DNA from: Nocardia sp. NBC_01730
GTDB lineage: Bacteria > Actinomycetota > Actinomycetes > Mycobacteriales > Mycobacteriaceae
Length of the DNA stretch: 64,000 nucleotides
NCBI RefSeq assembly: GCF_035920445.1
Contig: NZ_CP109162.1
Coordinates: forward strand, 5,332,001-5,396,000
Direction: 5' to 3'
This document shows positions 9,261-16,906 of this stretch, piece by piece (the first letter of the stretch is position 1; each line of letters starts with the position of its first letter). The translations under genes were made by a program, and so were the position numbers. The notes under the pieces are model-generated. The model saw nothing but the letters and a program-made list of their open reading frames with translations, ran no database searches and had not been told where the DNA came from.

Positions 9261-10037
9261 GTGAGCAAGAACCCGGGTGGGAAGTCGAACCCGCTGCTGG
9301 CGGCGGAACGCGCCGACCGCAATCGCAAGATCTTCATCCAGGTGGCCGTCGCCGCCGTGCTCGTCGGGCTCGTCGCGGCGATCGGCATCGGCATCGCCGT
9401 GAAGAAGGCCCGCAAGGACGACCCCGGCCCCACACCGTCCATCGCCGCGACCGGGAACATGAATACCGGGGGCACCCCCGGCTCGATCACCGACAACGGC
9501 GCCGTCCGGATCGGCAAGCCGGACGCGAAGGTGACCGTTCGCGTCATCGCCGACCTGCAGTGCCCCGCCTGCAAAGCCTTCGAGGCGGCCAACACCCAGG
9601 TGCTCGCGGACGCGGTCGACAAAGGCACAGCCAAGGTCGAGTACAACGTGATCGCGTTCCTGGACAAGGCCTCCACCACTCAGTACTCCTCGCGCGCGGC
9701 GAACGCCTCCTACTGCGTCGCCGAGTCCGACCCCGCCAAGTACCAGGCATGGCTGGCCGCGATGTTCGCCCAGCAGCCCGCGGAGGGCGGCAGCGGTCTG
9801 CCCGACGACAAGCTGATCCAGATCGCCAAGGACACCGGCTACACCGACGACGCGGTCGCCCAGTGCATCACCGAACGCAAGTACGACAAGTACATCCAGG
9901 CCCGCACCAAGGACGTGCTGGAAAGCGGCATCCAGTCGACCCCGTCGATCTTCGTCAACGGCAAGCAGATCCAGTCGAGCCAGGAGATCTTCGGCCCCGG
10001 CGGCCTCGCGCCCACGATTGCCGCCGCAGCCCAGTGA
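9261..10037 (+). CDS. Membrane-anchored DsbA-like thioredoxin-fold oxidoreductase
   Basis: Introduces disulfides into exported proteins. GTG 9261 is chosen because the upstream extension has no ribosome site and codes only basic residues. Residues 25-47 form one transmembrane anchor; the extracytoplasmic domain carries the redox motif CPAC (101-104), a second Cys pair (YC in NASYCVAE and QCITERK) and a cis-Pro loop (STPSIFVNG). Its stop overlaps the VKOR start (GTGA). The pair resembles the mycobacterial Rv2969c/Rv2968c arrangement, in which VKOR reoxidises the DsbA-like protein. Confidence 0.9.
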   Translation: MSKNPGGKSNPLLAAERADRNRKIFIQVAVAAVLVGLVAAIGIGIAVKKARKDDPGPTPSIAATGNMNTGGTPGSITDNGAVRIGKPDAKVTVRVIADLQCPACKAFEAANTQVLADAVDKGTAKVEYNVIAFLDKASTTQYSSRAANASYCVAESDPAKYQAWLAAMFAQQPAEGGSGLPDDKLIQIAKDTGYTDDAVAQCITERKYDKYIQARTKDVLESGIQSTPSIFVNGKQIQSSQEIFGPGGLAPTIAAAAQ

Positions 10038-10600
10038 TCACCGCTCGACCACGGGCCGCGTGGATCCTGCTGATCGGCGGACTCGCGGGCTGGCTGGCCG
10101 CGGTGGCGCTCACGGTCGAACGGTTCAAGCTGTTCACTGACCCCGGCTACACCCCGTCGTGCAGCATCAACCCGATCCTGTCCTGTGGGTCGGTGATGGT
10201 GACCGACCAGGCGGCCGTGTTCGTGTTCCCCAACCCGCTCATCGGCGTCGTCGGTTTCTCCGTCGTGGTCACCCTCGGCGTGCTCGCAGTGGCCGGGGTG
10301 GGCTTCCCGCGCTGGATCTGGGGCGGGCTCTGGCTGGGGACCGCGTTCGGCGTCGGCTTCATCTGCTGGCTGATCTTCGAAAGCCTCTATCGGATCAACG
10401 CGCTCTGCCCGTACTGCCTGGTGGTGTGGGCGATCATCACGCCGCTGCTCGCCGTAATCACCGACCAGCTGTGGGGGCGTTCACCCGGCCCGCTCGGCGT
10501 ACTCGTCGAGTGGCGCTGGACCATCGTCGCGCTGTTCTACGCGGTGGTCCTGCTGCTGGTGTTCCTGCGCTTCCAGGACTACTGGCTGTCGCTGGTCTGA
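10034..10600 (+). CDS. Vitamin K epoxide reductase (VKOR) family protein
   Basis: Membrane quinone reductase that reoxidises the DsbA-like partner and passes electrons to menaquinone. It has 188 residues with about five transmembrane segments. The diagnostic cysteines are present: C43 and C51 in PSCSINPILSCGS and the CPYC pair C125/C128. GTG 10034 overlaps the stop of the upstream thioredoxin-fold gene by four bases, which fixes the start. The two genes form a compact oxidative-folding operon. Confidence 0.93.
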   Translation: MITARPRAAWILLIGGLAGWLAAVALTVERFKLFTDPGYTPSCSINPILSCGSVMVTDQAAVFVFPNPLIGVVGFSVVVTLGVLAVAGVGFPRWIWGGLWLGTAFGVGFICWLIFESLYRINALCPYCLVVWAIITPLLAVITDQLWGRSPGPLGVLVEWRWTIVALFYAVVLLLVFLRFQDYWLSLV

Positions 10601-10610
10601 TCCGGCCGGA

Positions 10611-11729
10611 TCAGTTCGGCGGGCCCACGGTCAGCACCACCGTCACCGTGCGCTGTCCGCGCGGGGCGGTGACGGACAGCCGCACGGTGTCGTTCGGTCT
10701 GCGCGTGTTCAGCGCCGCGTGCAGTGATTTCGCGCTGGTGATCACGCGGTCGTCGACCGAGGTGATCACATCGCCCGTGCCCAGTCCCGCCGCATGGGCA
10801 GGCATGCCGTAGATCGCGGCGTCCACACGGGCGCCGGTGCCGATGGGCAGTGCGTTCGAGGTGATCACGCCGAGGGTGGCCGTCGGACCGATGTGCACGG
10901 TGTCAGTCGCGGTGCCGGAACGGATCTGGCGGACCACTCGCATGGCCGTATCGATCGGCACCGCGTAGCCGGTCGGCGATCGGGCGTCCGGGAGAGCAGA
11001 CGCACCTGTTGCCGCGGCGATGACCCCGACCACACCCCCCTGCCGGTCGACCAATGCCCCGCCGGACTGGCCCGAGGTGACCGCCGCGGCGACCTCGAGC
11101 ATGCCGCTGAGCGATTTGCGCGACAGGTCGGCGGAGTTGACCGCCACGATGGCACTGTCCAGGTCGGTGATGTGGCCCTGGACCGCGGTCGGGGTGCCGC
11201 CCGCCCCTCCTGCGTTGCCGATCGCTATCACCTCGTCCCGCACACGCAGGTCGGCCGAGCTGCCGATGGTGGCGATCCTCAGTGCCGACGCGGCGGAGAG
11301 GCCCAGCAGTGCGATGTCGGCACCGGAGTCGTATCCGAGCACCGTGGCGTCGTAGACCGTTCCGTTGCCGACATCGGTGACAGTCACGTTTTCCGCGCCC
11401 TTGATCACGTGGTGGCTGGTGAGCACCTCTCCGTCGGCGGTGAGCACGATGCCGGACCCGGCCGCGTCGAGCCCGGATGTCTTGGTGGACGCGTTGATGT
11501 TGACCAGCGCCGACTCCACGGCCGCCTCGACGGACATCGGATCGGGCGGCGCGGGCGGCGCCAGGGTGATCGGGGTCGCGATCTCGGACGGGTGGGACCA
11601 GGTACGGGTCGGCAGTTCGCCCCGATACCCGACGAAAGCGGTCACGGCGAGCACGATGGTGACGATCATCACCATTGCGCGTCCGAGACCCGACGGGCGC
11701 CGGGTCATGTGCTGCCGTTCCTCGTCCAT
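10611..11729 (-). CDS. Membrane-anchored trypsin-like serine protease with PDZ domain
   Basis: HtrA/PepA-type protease of 372 residues. A short cytoplasmic N-terminus and one transmembrane helix (about 17-35) precede the chymotrypsin-fold domain. The catalytic triad is visible: His in LTSHHVIKG (107), Asp in SGADIALLG (138) and Ser in TSGQSGGALVD (222). A PDZ domain follows (GTGARVDAAIYGMPAHAAG; GDVITSVDDRVI). The domain faces outward. ATG 11729 has GGGAG five bases upstream; ATG 11708 with GAGGAA is an alternative. It is convergent with VKOR, with an 11-base gap. Confidence 0.9.
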   Translation of the reverse strand: MDEERQHMTRRPSGLGRAMVMIVTIVLAVTAFVGYRGELPTRTWSHPSEIATPITLAPPAPPDPMSVEAAVESALVNINASTKTSGLDAAGSGIVLTADGEVLTSHHVIKGAENVTVTDVGNGTVYDATVLGYDSGADIALLGLSAASALRIATIGSSADLRVRDEVIAIGNAGGAGGTPTAVQGHITDLDSAIVAVNSADLSRKSLSGMLEVAAAVTSGQSGGALVDRQGGVVGVIAAATGASALPDARSPTGYAVPIDTAMRVVRQIRSGTATDTVHIGPTATLGVITSNALPIGTGARVDAAIYGMPAHAAGLGTGDVITSVDDRVITSAKSLHAALNTRRPNDTVRLSVTAPRGQRTVTVVLTVGPPN

Positions 11730-11914
11730 GGTTCTCCCGCCTCGGCTGAACCGCTGACCAATTCCATTGTGGCCGCAAATCTTCGCCGAAGATCAGGAAA
11801 CGTAAGGGTAGGTCCGGTCCGCACCGCCCGAAGACGGCCTCCACCGGCCCCGCCGCTGCCCCTTCCGTGTCCGCAGGTTGGCAACCGCACGCATGCGACG
11901 GTAGGCATGTATTC

Positions 11915-11998
11915 ATGAGCGAGCGCAGCGAGCGAACAATCAGCACAGCCACCCCGGTGGTCATGGCGGAGCCGAGCGCCAGCAAGGTGGAGGCATGA
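11915..11998 (+). CDS. 27-codon leader ORF coupled to adhC
   Basis: ATG 11915 opens a 27-codon frame beginning [11 protein letters not shown] and ending EPSASKVEA. Its TGA overlaps the ATG of adhC (ATGA). The GGTGGAGG ribosome site of adhC lies inside its last codons. The DNA of the first seven codons is the recurrent motif GAGCGAGCGCAGCGAGCG. There is no proof of translation; it is listed because the geometry equals that of the micro-ORF arrays elsewhere in the window. Confidence 0.4.
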   Translation: MSERSERTISTATPVVMAEPSASKVEA

Positions 11999-13047
11999 GA
12001 ACAGCTGCCGCCTACGCCCTGTCCGCACCCGATGGCTTGTTCGCGAAGGTCACGATCGAGCGCAGGGATCTGGGTCCACACGATGTGCTGATCGACATCA
12101 AGTTCGCGGGCATCTGTCACTCCGACATCCACACGGCGCGCGACGAATGGGGCGGAGCCAGATACCCCTGCGTGCCGGGACACGAAATCGCGGGCCTGGT
12201 CGCGGCGGTCGGGTCCGCGGTGACCAAACACCAGGTCGGCGACCGCGTCGGCGTCGGGTGCATGGTCGACTCGTGCGGGGTCTGCGCGCCCTGCCTCGCC
12301 GACGAGGAGCAGTACTGCACCGCGGGCGCGACGATGACCTACAACACCACGGTCGATTCGGCGGTACAGCCCGGCGGGTACACCCTCGGTGGTTACTCGA
12401 CGCAGGTCGTGGTGACCGAGAACTTCGTCGTCCAGATCCCGGAGGGCATCGAGCTCGATGTCGCGGCCCCGCTGCTGTGCGCCGGCGTCACGCTGTACTC
12501 GCCACTGCGGCACTGGGGCGCCGGGCCGGGCAAAAAGGTCGCCATCATCGGCATGGGCGGGCTCGGACACGTCGGCGTGAAGATGGCGGCAGCGCTGGGC
12601 GCCGAGGTCACCGTGCTCAGCCATTCGCTGAGCAAGCAGGACGACGGCAAGCTTTTCGGCGCGAGCGGGTACTACGCGACCAGCGACAAGCAAACCTTCC
12701 GCGACCTGCGCGGACGGTTCGACCTCATCCTGAACACCGTCTCGGCGAACCTCCCGCTGGACAACTACCTGCGGCTGCTGAACCTGGACGGCACCCTGGT
12801 GATCCTCGGCCTCCCCGAACACCCGTTGACCGTCAAGCCGTTCACCCTCGCCGGATATCGGCGCTCACTGTCGGGCTCGACGATCGGCGGCATCGCGCAG
12901 ACCCAGGAGATGCTGAACTTCTGCGCCGAGCACGGCATCGGCGCCGAAATCGAACTGATCTCCGCCGACGAGATCGACGGCGCCTACGACCGCGTCGTGG
13001 CCAGCGACGTGCGCTACCGGTTCGTCATCGACGCCGCGACCATGTGA
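11995..13047 (+). CDS. adhC: Zinc-dependent NADP alcohol dehydrogenase, AdhC/CAD type
   Basis: Medium-chain dehydrogenase of 350 residues that reduces aldehydes to alcohols. Catalytic zinc ligands are C41 (GICHSD), H63-E64 (GHE) and C162; the structural zinc cysteines are C94, C97, C100 and C108 ([15 protein letters not shown]). The cofactor loop GMGGLGH sits near 186-192. These match the cinnamyl-alcohol-dehydrogenase-like class found in mycobacteria. The start is fixed by GGTGGAGGC directly upstream and by overlap with the leader ORF. Confidence 0.92.
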   Translation: MRTAAAYALSAPDGLFAKVTIERRDLGPHDVLIDIKFAGICHSDIHTARDEWGGARYPCVPGHEIAGLVAAVGSAVTKHQVGDRVGVGCMVDSCGVCAPCLADEEQYCTAGATMTYNTTVDSAVQPGGYTLGGYSTQVVVTENFVVQIPEGIELDVAAPLLCAGVTLYSPLRHWGAGPGKKVAIIGMGGLGHVGVKMAAALGAEVTVLSHSLSKQDDGKLFGASGYYATSDKQTFRDLRGRFDLILNTVSANLPLDNYLRLLNLDGTLVILGLPEHPLTVKPFTLAGYRRSLSGSTIGGIAQTQEMLNFCAEHGIGAEIELISADEIDGAYDRVVASDVRYRFVIDAATM

Positions 13048-13119
13048 CCCGCGTCGCGGACCGGCGCGGAAAGGCGGTGTCGGCCGACGAACCGGTCCCG
13101 GCATGGGTACCTTGGCCTT

Positions 13120-14340
13120 GTGTCTGCGGAGGAAAAGGACGAAACGACACAACCCGACGGCGCATCCGCCGACAAGGCGGTGGTTGCCGCCGAGGCGGTC
13201 TCGAGTCCACCGCCGTGGTTGCTGCGTGCGTTCCTGCTCGGCGCGGCGACCGTCGCCGGGCTGGTGGCGGGATTCTGGGTGCTCCAGAAATTGCAGGGCC
13301 TGCTGACGGTTCTGCTCGTCTCGCTGTTCCTCGCCTTCGCTATCGAGCCGGCGGTGAACTGGCTGGCCCAGCGTGGAATGCGCCGAGGTCCCGCCACCGG
13401 ATTGGTGTTCCTCGCCGTGACCGCCCTCGTCGTCGCCTTCGGGTGGACACTGGGTAACCTGCTGATCGACCAGGCCACCATGCTGGTGCGAAATGCGCCC
13501 GACTATGCCGACCGGGCCGTGGACTGGATAAACCACACGTTCAAGACCGACATGTCCAGTACTGATATCCAGAAGTACGCCACCGACTGGAGCTCTAACC
13601 TGGAGGGCTACCTGACCGGGTTGGCAGGCAACGTATGGGGCATCGGCACCGCCGCGATCGGCGCCGTCTTCCAGGGCCTCGGCATCCTGCTGTTCACCTA
13701 CTATTTCGCCGCCGACGGCCCGCGCTTCCGCCACGCCGTCTGCTCGCTGCTGCCGCCGCGGCGACAGCGACATGTGTTGCGCGCCTGGGACATCGCGGTG
13801 GCGAAGACCGGCGGCTACATCTTCTCGCGCGGTCTGCTCGCGCTCATCTCGACGCTCGCGCACTACGCCGCGCTGCGCGTCTTGGACATGCCCTCCGCGT
13901 TCGCGCTCGCGCTCTGGGTCGGTGTGGTCTCGCAGCTCATCCCCACGGTCGGCACCTATCTCGCGGGTGCGCTTCCGGTGATCGTCGCGCTGGTACACGG
14001 TCCGAGCACCGCGCTGTGGATTCTCGGCTTCATCGTGCTCTATCAGCAGTTCGAAAACTATGTGCTGCAACCGCGCATCACCGCGACCACGCTGGATATG
14101 CACCCGGCCGTCACGTTCGGCGCGGTGCTGGCGGGCGCGGCGCTACTCGGCCCGACCGGCGCGCTGCTCGCCATTCCGGTGACCGCGACGGTCCAGGCGT
14201 TCTCCAGCGCGTACATCCGCCGCTACGACGTTCATCCGGGCCTCGACATCAATGCGCCGGAACCCAAGCAGCCACGCCGAAAGTGGACCAGAAAGTTGAG
14301 TATTCGCTTCTCCGGCAGCGGCAAACCGCCCGCACGGTGA
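13120..14340 (+). CDS. AI-2E family transporter (TqsA/YdiK-like)
   Basis: Integral membrane protein of 406 residues with about eight transmembrane segments in the AI-2E layout: two N-terminal helices, a soluble insert (about 115-170), then a C-terminal membrane bundle with ALWVGVVSQLIPTVGTYLAG and FIVLYQQFENYVLQP, the best conserved signature of the family. Substrates of actinobacterial members are mostly unknown; autoinducer export should not be assumed. GTG 13120 has no clear ribosome site, and TACCTT just upstream may be the -10 of a leaderless message. Confidence 0.88.
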   Translation: MSAEEKDETTQPDGASADKAVVAAEAVSSPPPWLLRAFLLGAATVAGLVAGFWVLQKLQGLLTVLLVSLFLAFAIEPAVNWLAQRGMRRGPATGLVFLAVTALVVAFGWTLGNLLIDQATMLVRNAPDYADRAVDWINHTFKTDMSSTDIQKYATDWSSNLEGYLTGLAGNVWGIGTAAIGAVFQGLGILLFTYYFAADGPRFRHAVCSLLPPRRQRHVLRAWDIAVAKTGGYIFSRGLLALISTLAHYAALRVLDMPSAFALALWVGVVSQLIPTVGTYLAGALPVIVALVHGPSTALWILGFIVLYQQFENYVLQPRITATTLDMHPAVTFGAVLAGAALLGPTGALLAIPVTATVQAFSSAYIRRYDVHPGLDINAPEPKQPRRKWTRKLSIRFSGSGKPPAR

Positions 14341-14467
14341 GGCTGCGGGCGAATCACCGCGTGCGAACATAACGTGGCGTCCGGTATGTCGCCACGGCTG
14401 GCCATCGGCTCGCCTCCCGGGTAGAACTTCTTCGGAGACGATTCGCACCGCACGGTGCCGAGGCTGG

Positions 14468-15808
14468 ATGGGGACAATGCTGAAGCGGCCGCCGGACCTT
14501 GCCTTCGACCTCGGCAAGATGCACCGCAGGCGCAACGACGTGGCGGCCGCGCGCGAGGCGTTCCAAGCCGCTGTCGCGTCCGAGCACCCGAACTGGGCGC
14601 CGCTGGCCGCGGTGGAGTTGGGTGACGTACTCAGCGCGGCGGGCGACAAACCGGAGGCTGAGGCGGCCTACCGGGTGGCCGTCGATTCCGGTCATGCCGA
14701 GGCGGCGCCGCGCGCGGCGTACAACCTCGCCGTGTTGCTTGCCGAGCGCGGCGATATCGCCGCCGCGGAGGCGGCGTACCAGCTCGCCGCTGAGTCCGGG
14801 CATCCGGACGCGGCGCCCCGCGCATGGATCAATCTCGGCTATTCGCTGGCCCTGCGCGGAGATTCCGGTGCGGCGCGAGCGGCCTACGGGCATGCGATCG
14901 CCTCCGGCCCCGGCGAGATCGCCCGGCTCGCCCTGTCCAACCTGGCCTACCTGTTGCGCAACGAGGACGACCTGGACGGTGTGAAGATCGCCTACCGCAC
15001 CGCCATCGATCGGTGGCCCGCTGAGCAGGCCGTCGTGGTGGCGCGCGATCTCGTCCAGCACTTGAGCGAGGCCGGCGATCTGGCCGGAGCCAGGGACGTC
15101 AGCCGCCACTTTGTCGACTCGGGCGATCCCGCTGTCTCCGCACGCGCCAGCTTCGGCGTCGGGCTGCTCAGCAACATGCTCGGCGACACCGCCGCGGCGC
15201 TGGCCGCCTTCCAGCACGCACTGGATTCGACCGATGCCGAAACCCGAGGACAGGCGGCGGCGGCCATCGCGCCGATCTACTGGGAGCGCGCCGCGACCGT
15301 GCTGCGCGAGACCGACTGGGCTGGGCTGGAACACGCCTACGGTTCCGCATCCGACGCGCCCGCATTGCTCGCCGATTTGATCAGCGCCGAAACCGATGAT
15401 CAGTCGCGCGGCATAGATTTTCTGTATTCCACTGTTCTGCACCAGGGTTCGATCTACTCCGTCACCGCGCCCGCCGCCGTCGTCGTGCTCGGCGCCATGC
15501 TGCACGAGCGCACCGACGTGATGCACGCCAGCACATTCCGCTGGCTCACCGGACCGCAGCCGTTGCGGCTCGGCTTACTCAACTGGCTGCATGAGGTGAT
15601 CGCCACCGCCGCATGGCAGTCCGACGCCGAGGTCGACGCTGATCTCACCCCGGCCGACCGCGCCGCCGCGGCGGCCTGCGTCGCGCTGTTCACCGACTTC
15701 CGTGCTGCCGCCGCGGCAGCGCTGGCCTCGGCTGGGCCCGACGCGGTCGCCAAAGCTGCCACCGACGTGCTCGCGACGCTCACCTCGCTGACCGCCCTCA
15801 GCGAGTGA
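14468..15808 (+). CDS. Tetratricopeptide-repeat protein
   Basis: A 446-residue soluble protein. Residues about 10-260 consist of six to seven 36-residue helix-pair repeats (A-A-x-x-A-Y-x-x-A-x-x-S-G-H-x-x-A-A-P-R-A-x-x-N-L), a TPR pattern used for protein-protein contacts. The C-terminal 170 residues are helical and unrecognised. The last 11 bases overlap the convergent TetR gene. The partner cannot be inferred from neighbours. ATG 14477 is an alternative start. Confidence 0.8.
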   Translation: MGTMLKRPPDLAFDLGKMHRRRNDVAAAREAFQAAVASEHPNWAPLAAVELGDVLSAAGDKPEAEAAYRVAVDSGHAEAAPRAAYNLAVLLAERGDIAAAEAAYQLAAESGHPDAAPRAWINLGYSLALRGDSGAARAAYGHAIASGPGEIARLALSNLAYLLRNEDDLDGVKIAYRTAIDRWPAEQAVVVARDLVQHLSEAGDLAGARDVSRHFVDSGDPAVSARASFGVGLLSNMLGDTAAALAAFQHALDSTDAETRGQAAAAIAPIYWERAATVLRETDWAGLEHAYGSASDAPALLADLISAETDDQSRGIDFLYSTVLHQGSIYSVTAPAAVVVLGAMLHERTDVMHASTFRWLTGPQPLRLGLLNWLHEVIATAAWQSDAEVDADLTPADRAAAAACVALFTDFRAAAAAALASAGPDAVAKAATDVLATLTSLTALSE

Positions 15809-16364
15809 TCGCGCGCAGCACCGCCTCGACCGACTGCCCGGCGAGTTCATCCGACAGCGGCAGGTGCCCGAACAGCGCGCGGTAATAGATCGGCGCGGCG
15901 ACCGCGTCCAGCACGAAGTCCAGATCGATCCCCGGATCGACCTCACCCCGCTCGATGGCCGACCGCAGCGCGATCGCGGTGGTCTGCCTGCGCGGGTCGA
16001 ATACGGTGGCCAGGAAGTGGGCGCGCAGCGGCGCGTCGCCCGCCAAGTCCGCGACCAGTGCGGGCAGCACCCGGTGCAGCGAGGTATCACGCAGCGCGGC
16101 AATGAGAGTGCGCATGGCGTGGGTGAGGTCGGCGCGCAGGTCACCGGTGTCAGGGGTCGGTTGCAGGCCGAGCAGGTCGGCGACCACGTCGACCACCAGG
16201 TGGCGCTTCGACGGCCACCTGCGGTAGATCGCCGGGCGGTGCAGGCCCGCGCGAGCGGCGACCCGACCGATGGACAGGTCGGCATAGCCGACCTCGTCGA
16301 GCACCTCGCGTGCGGCGATCAGCACCGCGGCGTCGATCCGGTCGTCGCGGGTCCGGCCCGCCAT
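15798..16364 (-). CDS. TetR-family regulator
   Basis: A 188-residue repressor with the helix-turn-helix LSIGRVAARAGLHRPAIYRRW near residues 30-50 and a C-terminal domain of the TetR_C type (RGEVDPGIDLDFVLDAVAAPIYYRALFGHLP is typical). Its ATG overlaps the stop of the VOC gene by one base (TGATG), so the two are cotranscribed and translationally coupled. It may control its own operon from the promoter upstream of the VOC gene. Confidence 0.9.
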   Translation of the reverse strand: MAGRTRDDRIDAAVLIAAREVLDEVGYADLSIGRVAARAGLHRPAIYRRWPSKRHLVVDVVADLLGLQPTPDTGDLRADLTHAMRTLIAALRDTSLHRVLPALVADLAGDAPLRAHFLATVFDPRRQTTAIALRSAIERGEVDPGIDLDFVLDAVAAPIYYRALFGHLPLSDELAGQSVEAVLRAITR

Positions 16365-16783
16365 CAGAAGACCGGGCGTGGCATCAGCACGACGCGCCAG
16401 CCGTCCGGATCAGGAAAGGTCAAGCCGCCGTTGGCTGCCCAGAACGGGTTTTCCGCTGGCACCGGTTCGACACCGAATTCGCCGAGCCGTTGCGCCACGT
16501 CGTACATGTGGGTCTCGCCGTCGAAGTAGAAGACCAACAGATTCTCCGCACTCGGCGCATCGCCGGGGCTGCCGTTCTCATGTGTGGTGAATTCCAGGTG
16601 ATACCCGGCCCCGGGCAGTCCGAGCATCACCCCGTCGTAGCCCGCGTGGTTCTCGAATCGGTAGAGCTCGCGCAGGCCGAGACCCTCGACATAGAAGCGC
16701 ACCACCTCGTCGAGCCGGTCGGTCGGCCGGGCGATACGGACCTGCGCGACGCGCAGTAAGTCCGGCCAGCTGTCGGTTTCCAT
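16364..16783 (-). CDS. Glyoxalase/bleomycin-resistance (VOC) fold protein
   Basis: A 139-residue VOC protein with two beta-alpha-beta-beta-beta modules: QVRIARPTDRLDEVVRFYVEGLGL in the first and LLVFYFDGETHMYDVAQRLGEFG in the second, ending GLTFPDPDGWRVVLMP. The metal-ligand pattern His/Glu is only partly conserved, so a sequestration or binding role is as likely as catalysis. ATG 16783 is chosen because a TATTAT -10 element sits six bases upstream, fitting a leaderless message. Confidence 0.82.
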   Translation of the reverse strand: METDSWPDLLRVAQVRIARPTDRLDEVVRFYVEGLGLRELYRFENHAGYDGVMLGLPGAGYHLEFTTHENGSPGDAPSAENLLVFYFDGETHMYDVAQRLGEFGVEPVPAENPFWAANGGLTFPDPDGWRVVLMPRPVF

Positions 16784-16825
16784 ACCTGGATAATACGGTA
16801 CGAACCGAATCGAATTAAGACAGTC
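16784..16825 (-). promoter_or_regulatory. Promoter of the VOC-tetR operon
   Basis: Read on the minus strand, TATTAT (16795-16790) is a good sigma-A-type -10 placed six bases before the ATG, so transcription may start at the A of the start codon. A weak -35 (TTAATT) sits about 17 bases further upstream. Overlapping GAACCGAATCGAATT sequence could be an operator. Confidence 0.5.
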
Positions 16826-16841
16826 GTACTCCACGCAGACC

Positions 16842-16882
16842 CCGGGCCGCCTTCGATTCTGTCGAACGCGACGGCGGCCTGG
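16842..16882 (-). terminator. Hairpin downstream of the metE-like gene
   Basis: Nested inverted repeat: CCGGGCCGCC (16842-16851) pairs with GGCGGCCTGG (16873-16882), and TTCGA/TCGAA pairs inside. It lies 25 bases past the stop of the metE-like gene. There is no U tract, which is common for actinobacterial terminators. Confidence 0.5.
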
Positions 16883-16906
16883 GCTTCTTCGCTGGTCAGC
16901 GCCGCC

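Noticed and set aside
10903..12822. Very long open frame opposite adhC and the serine protease
   Set aside because: It is the antisense shadow of two well-supported genes; Arg/Asp/His-rich composition and no family features.
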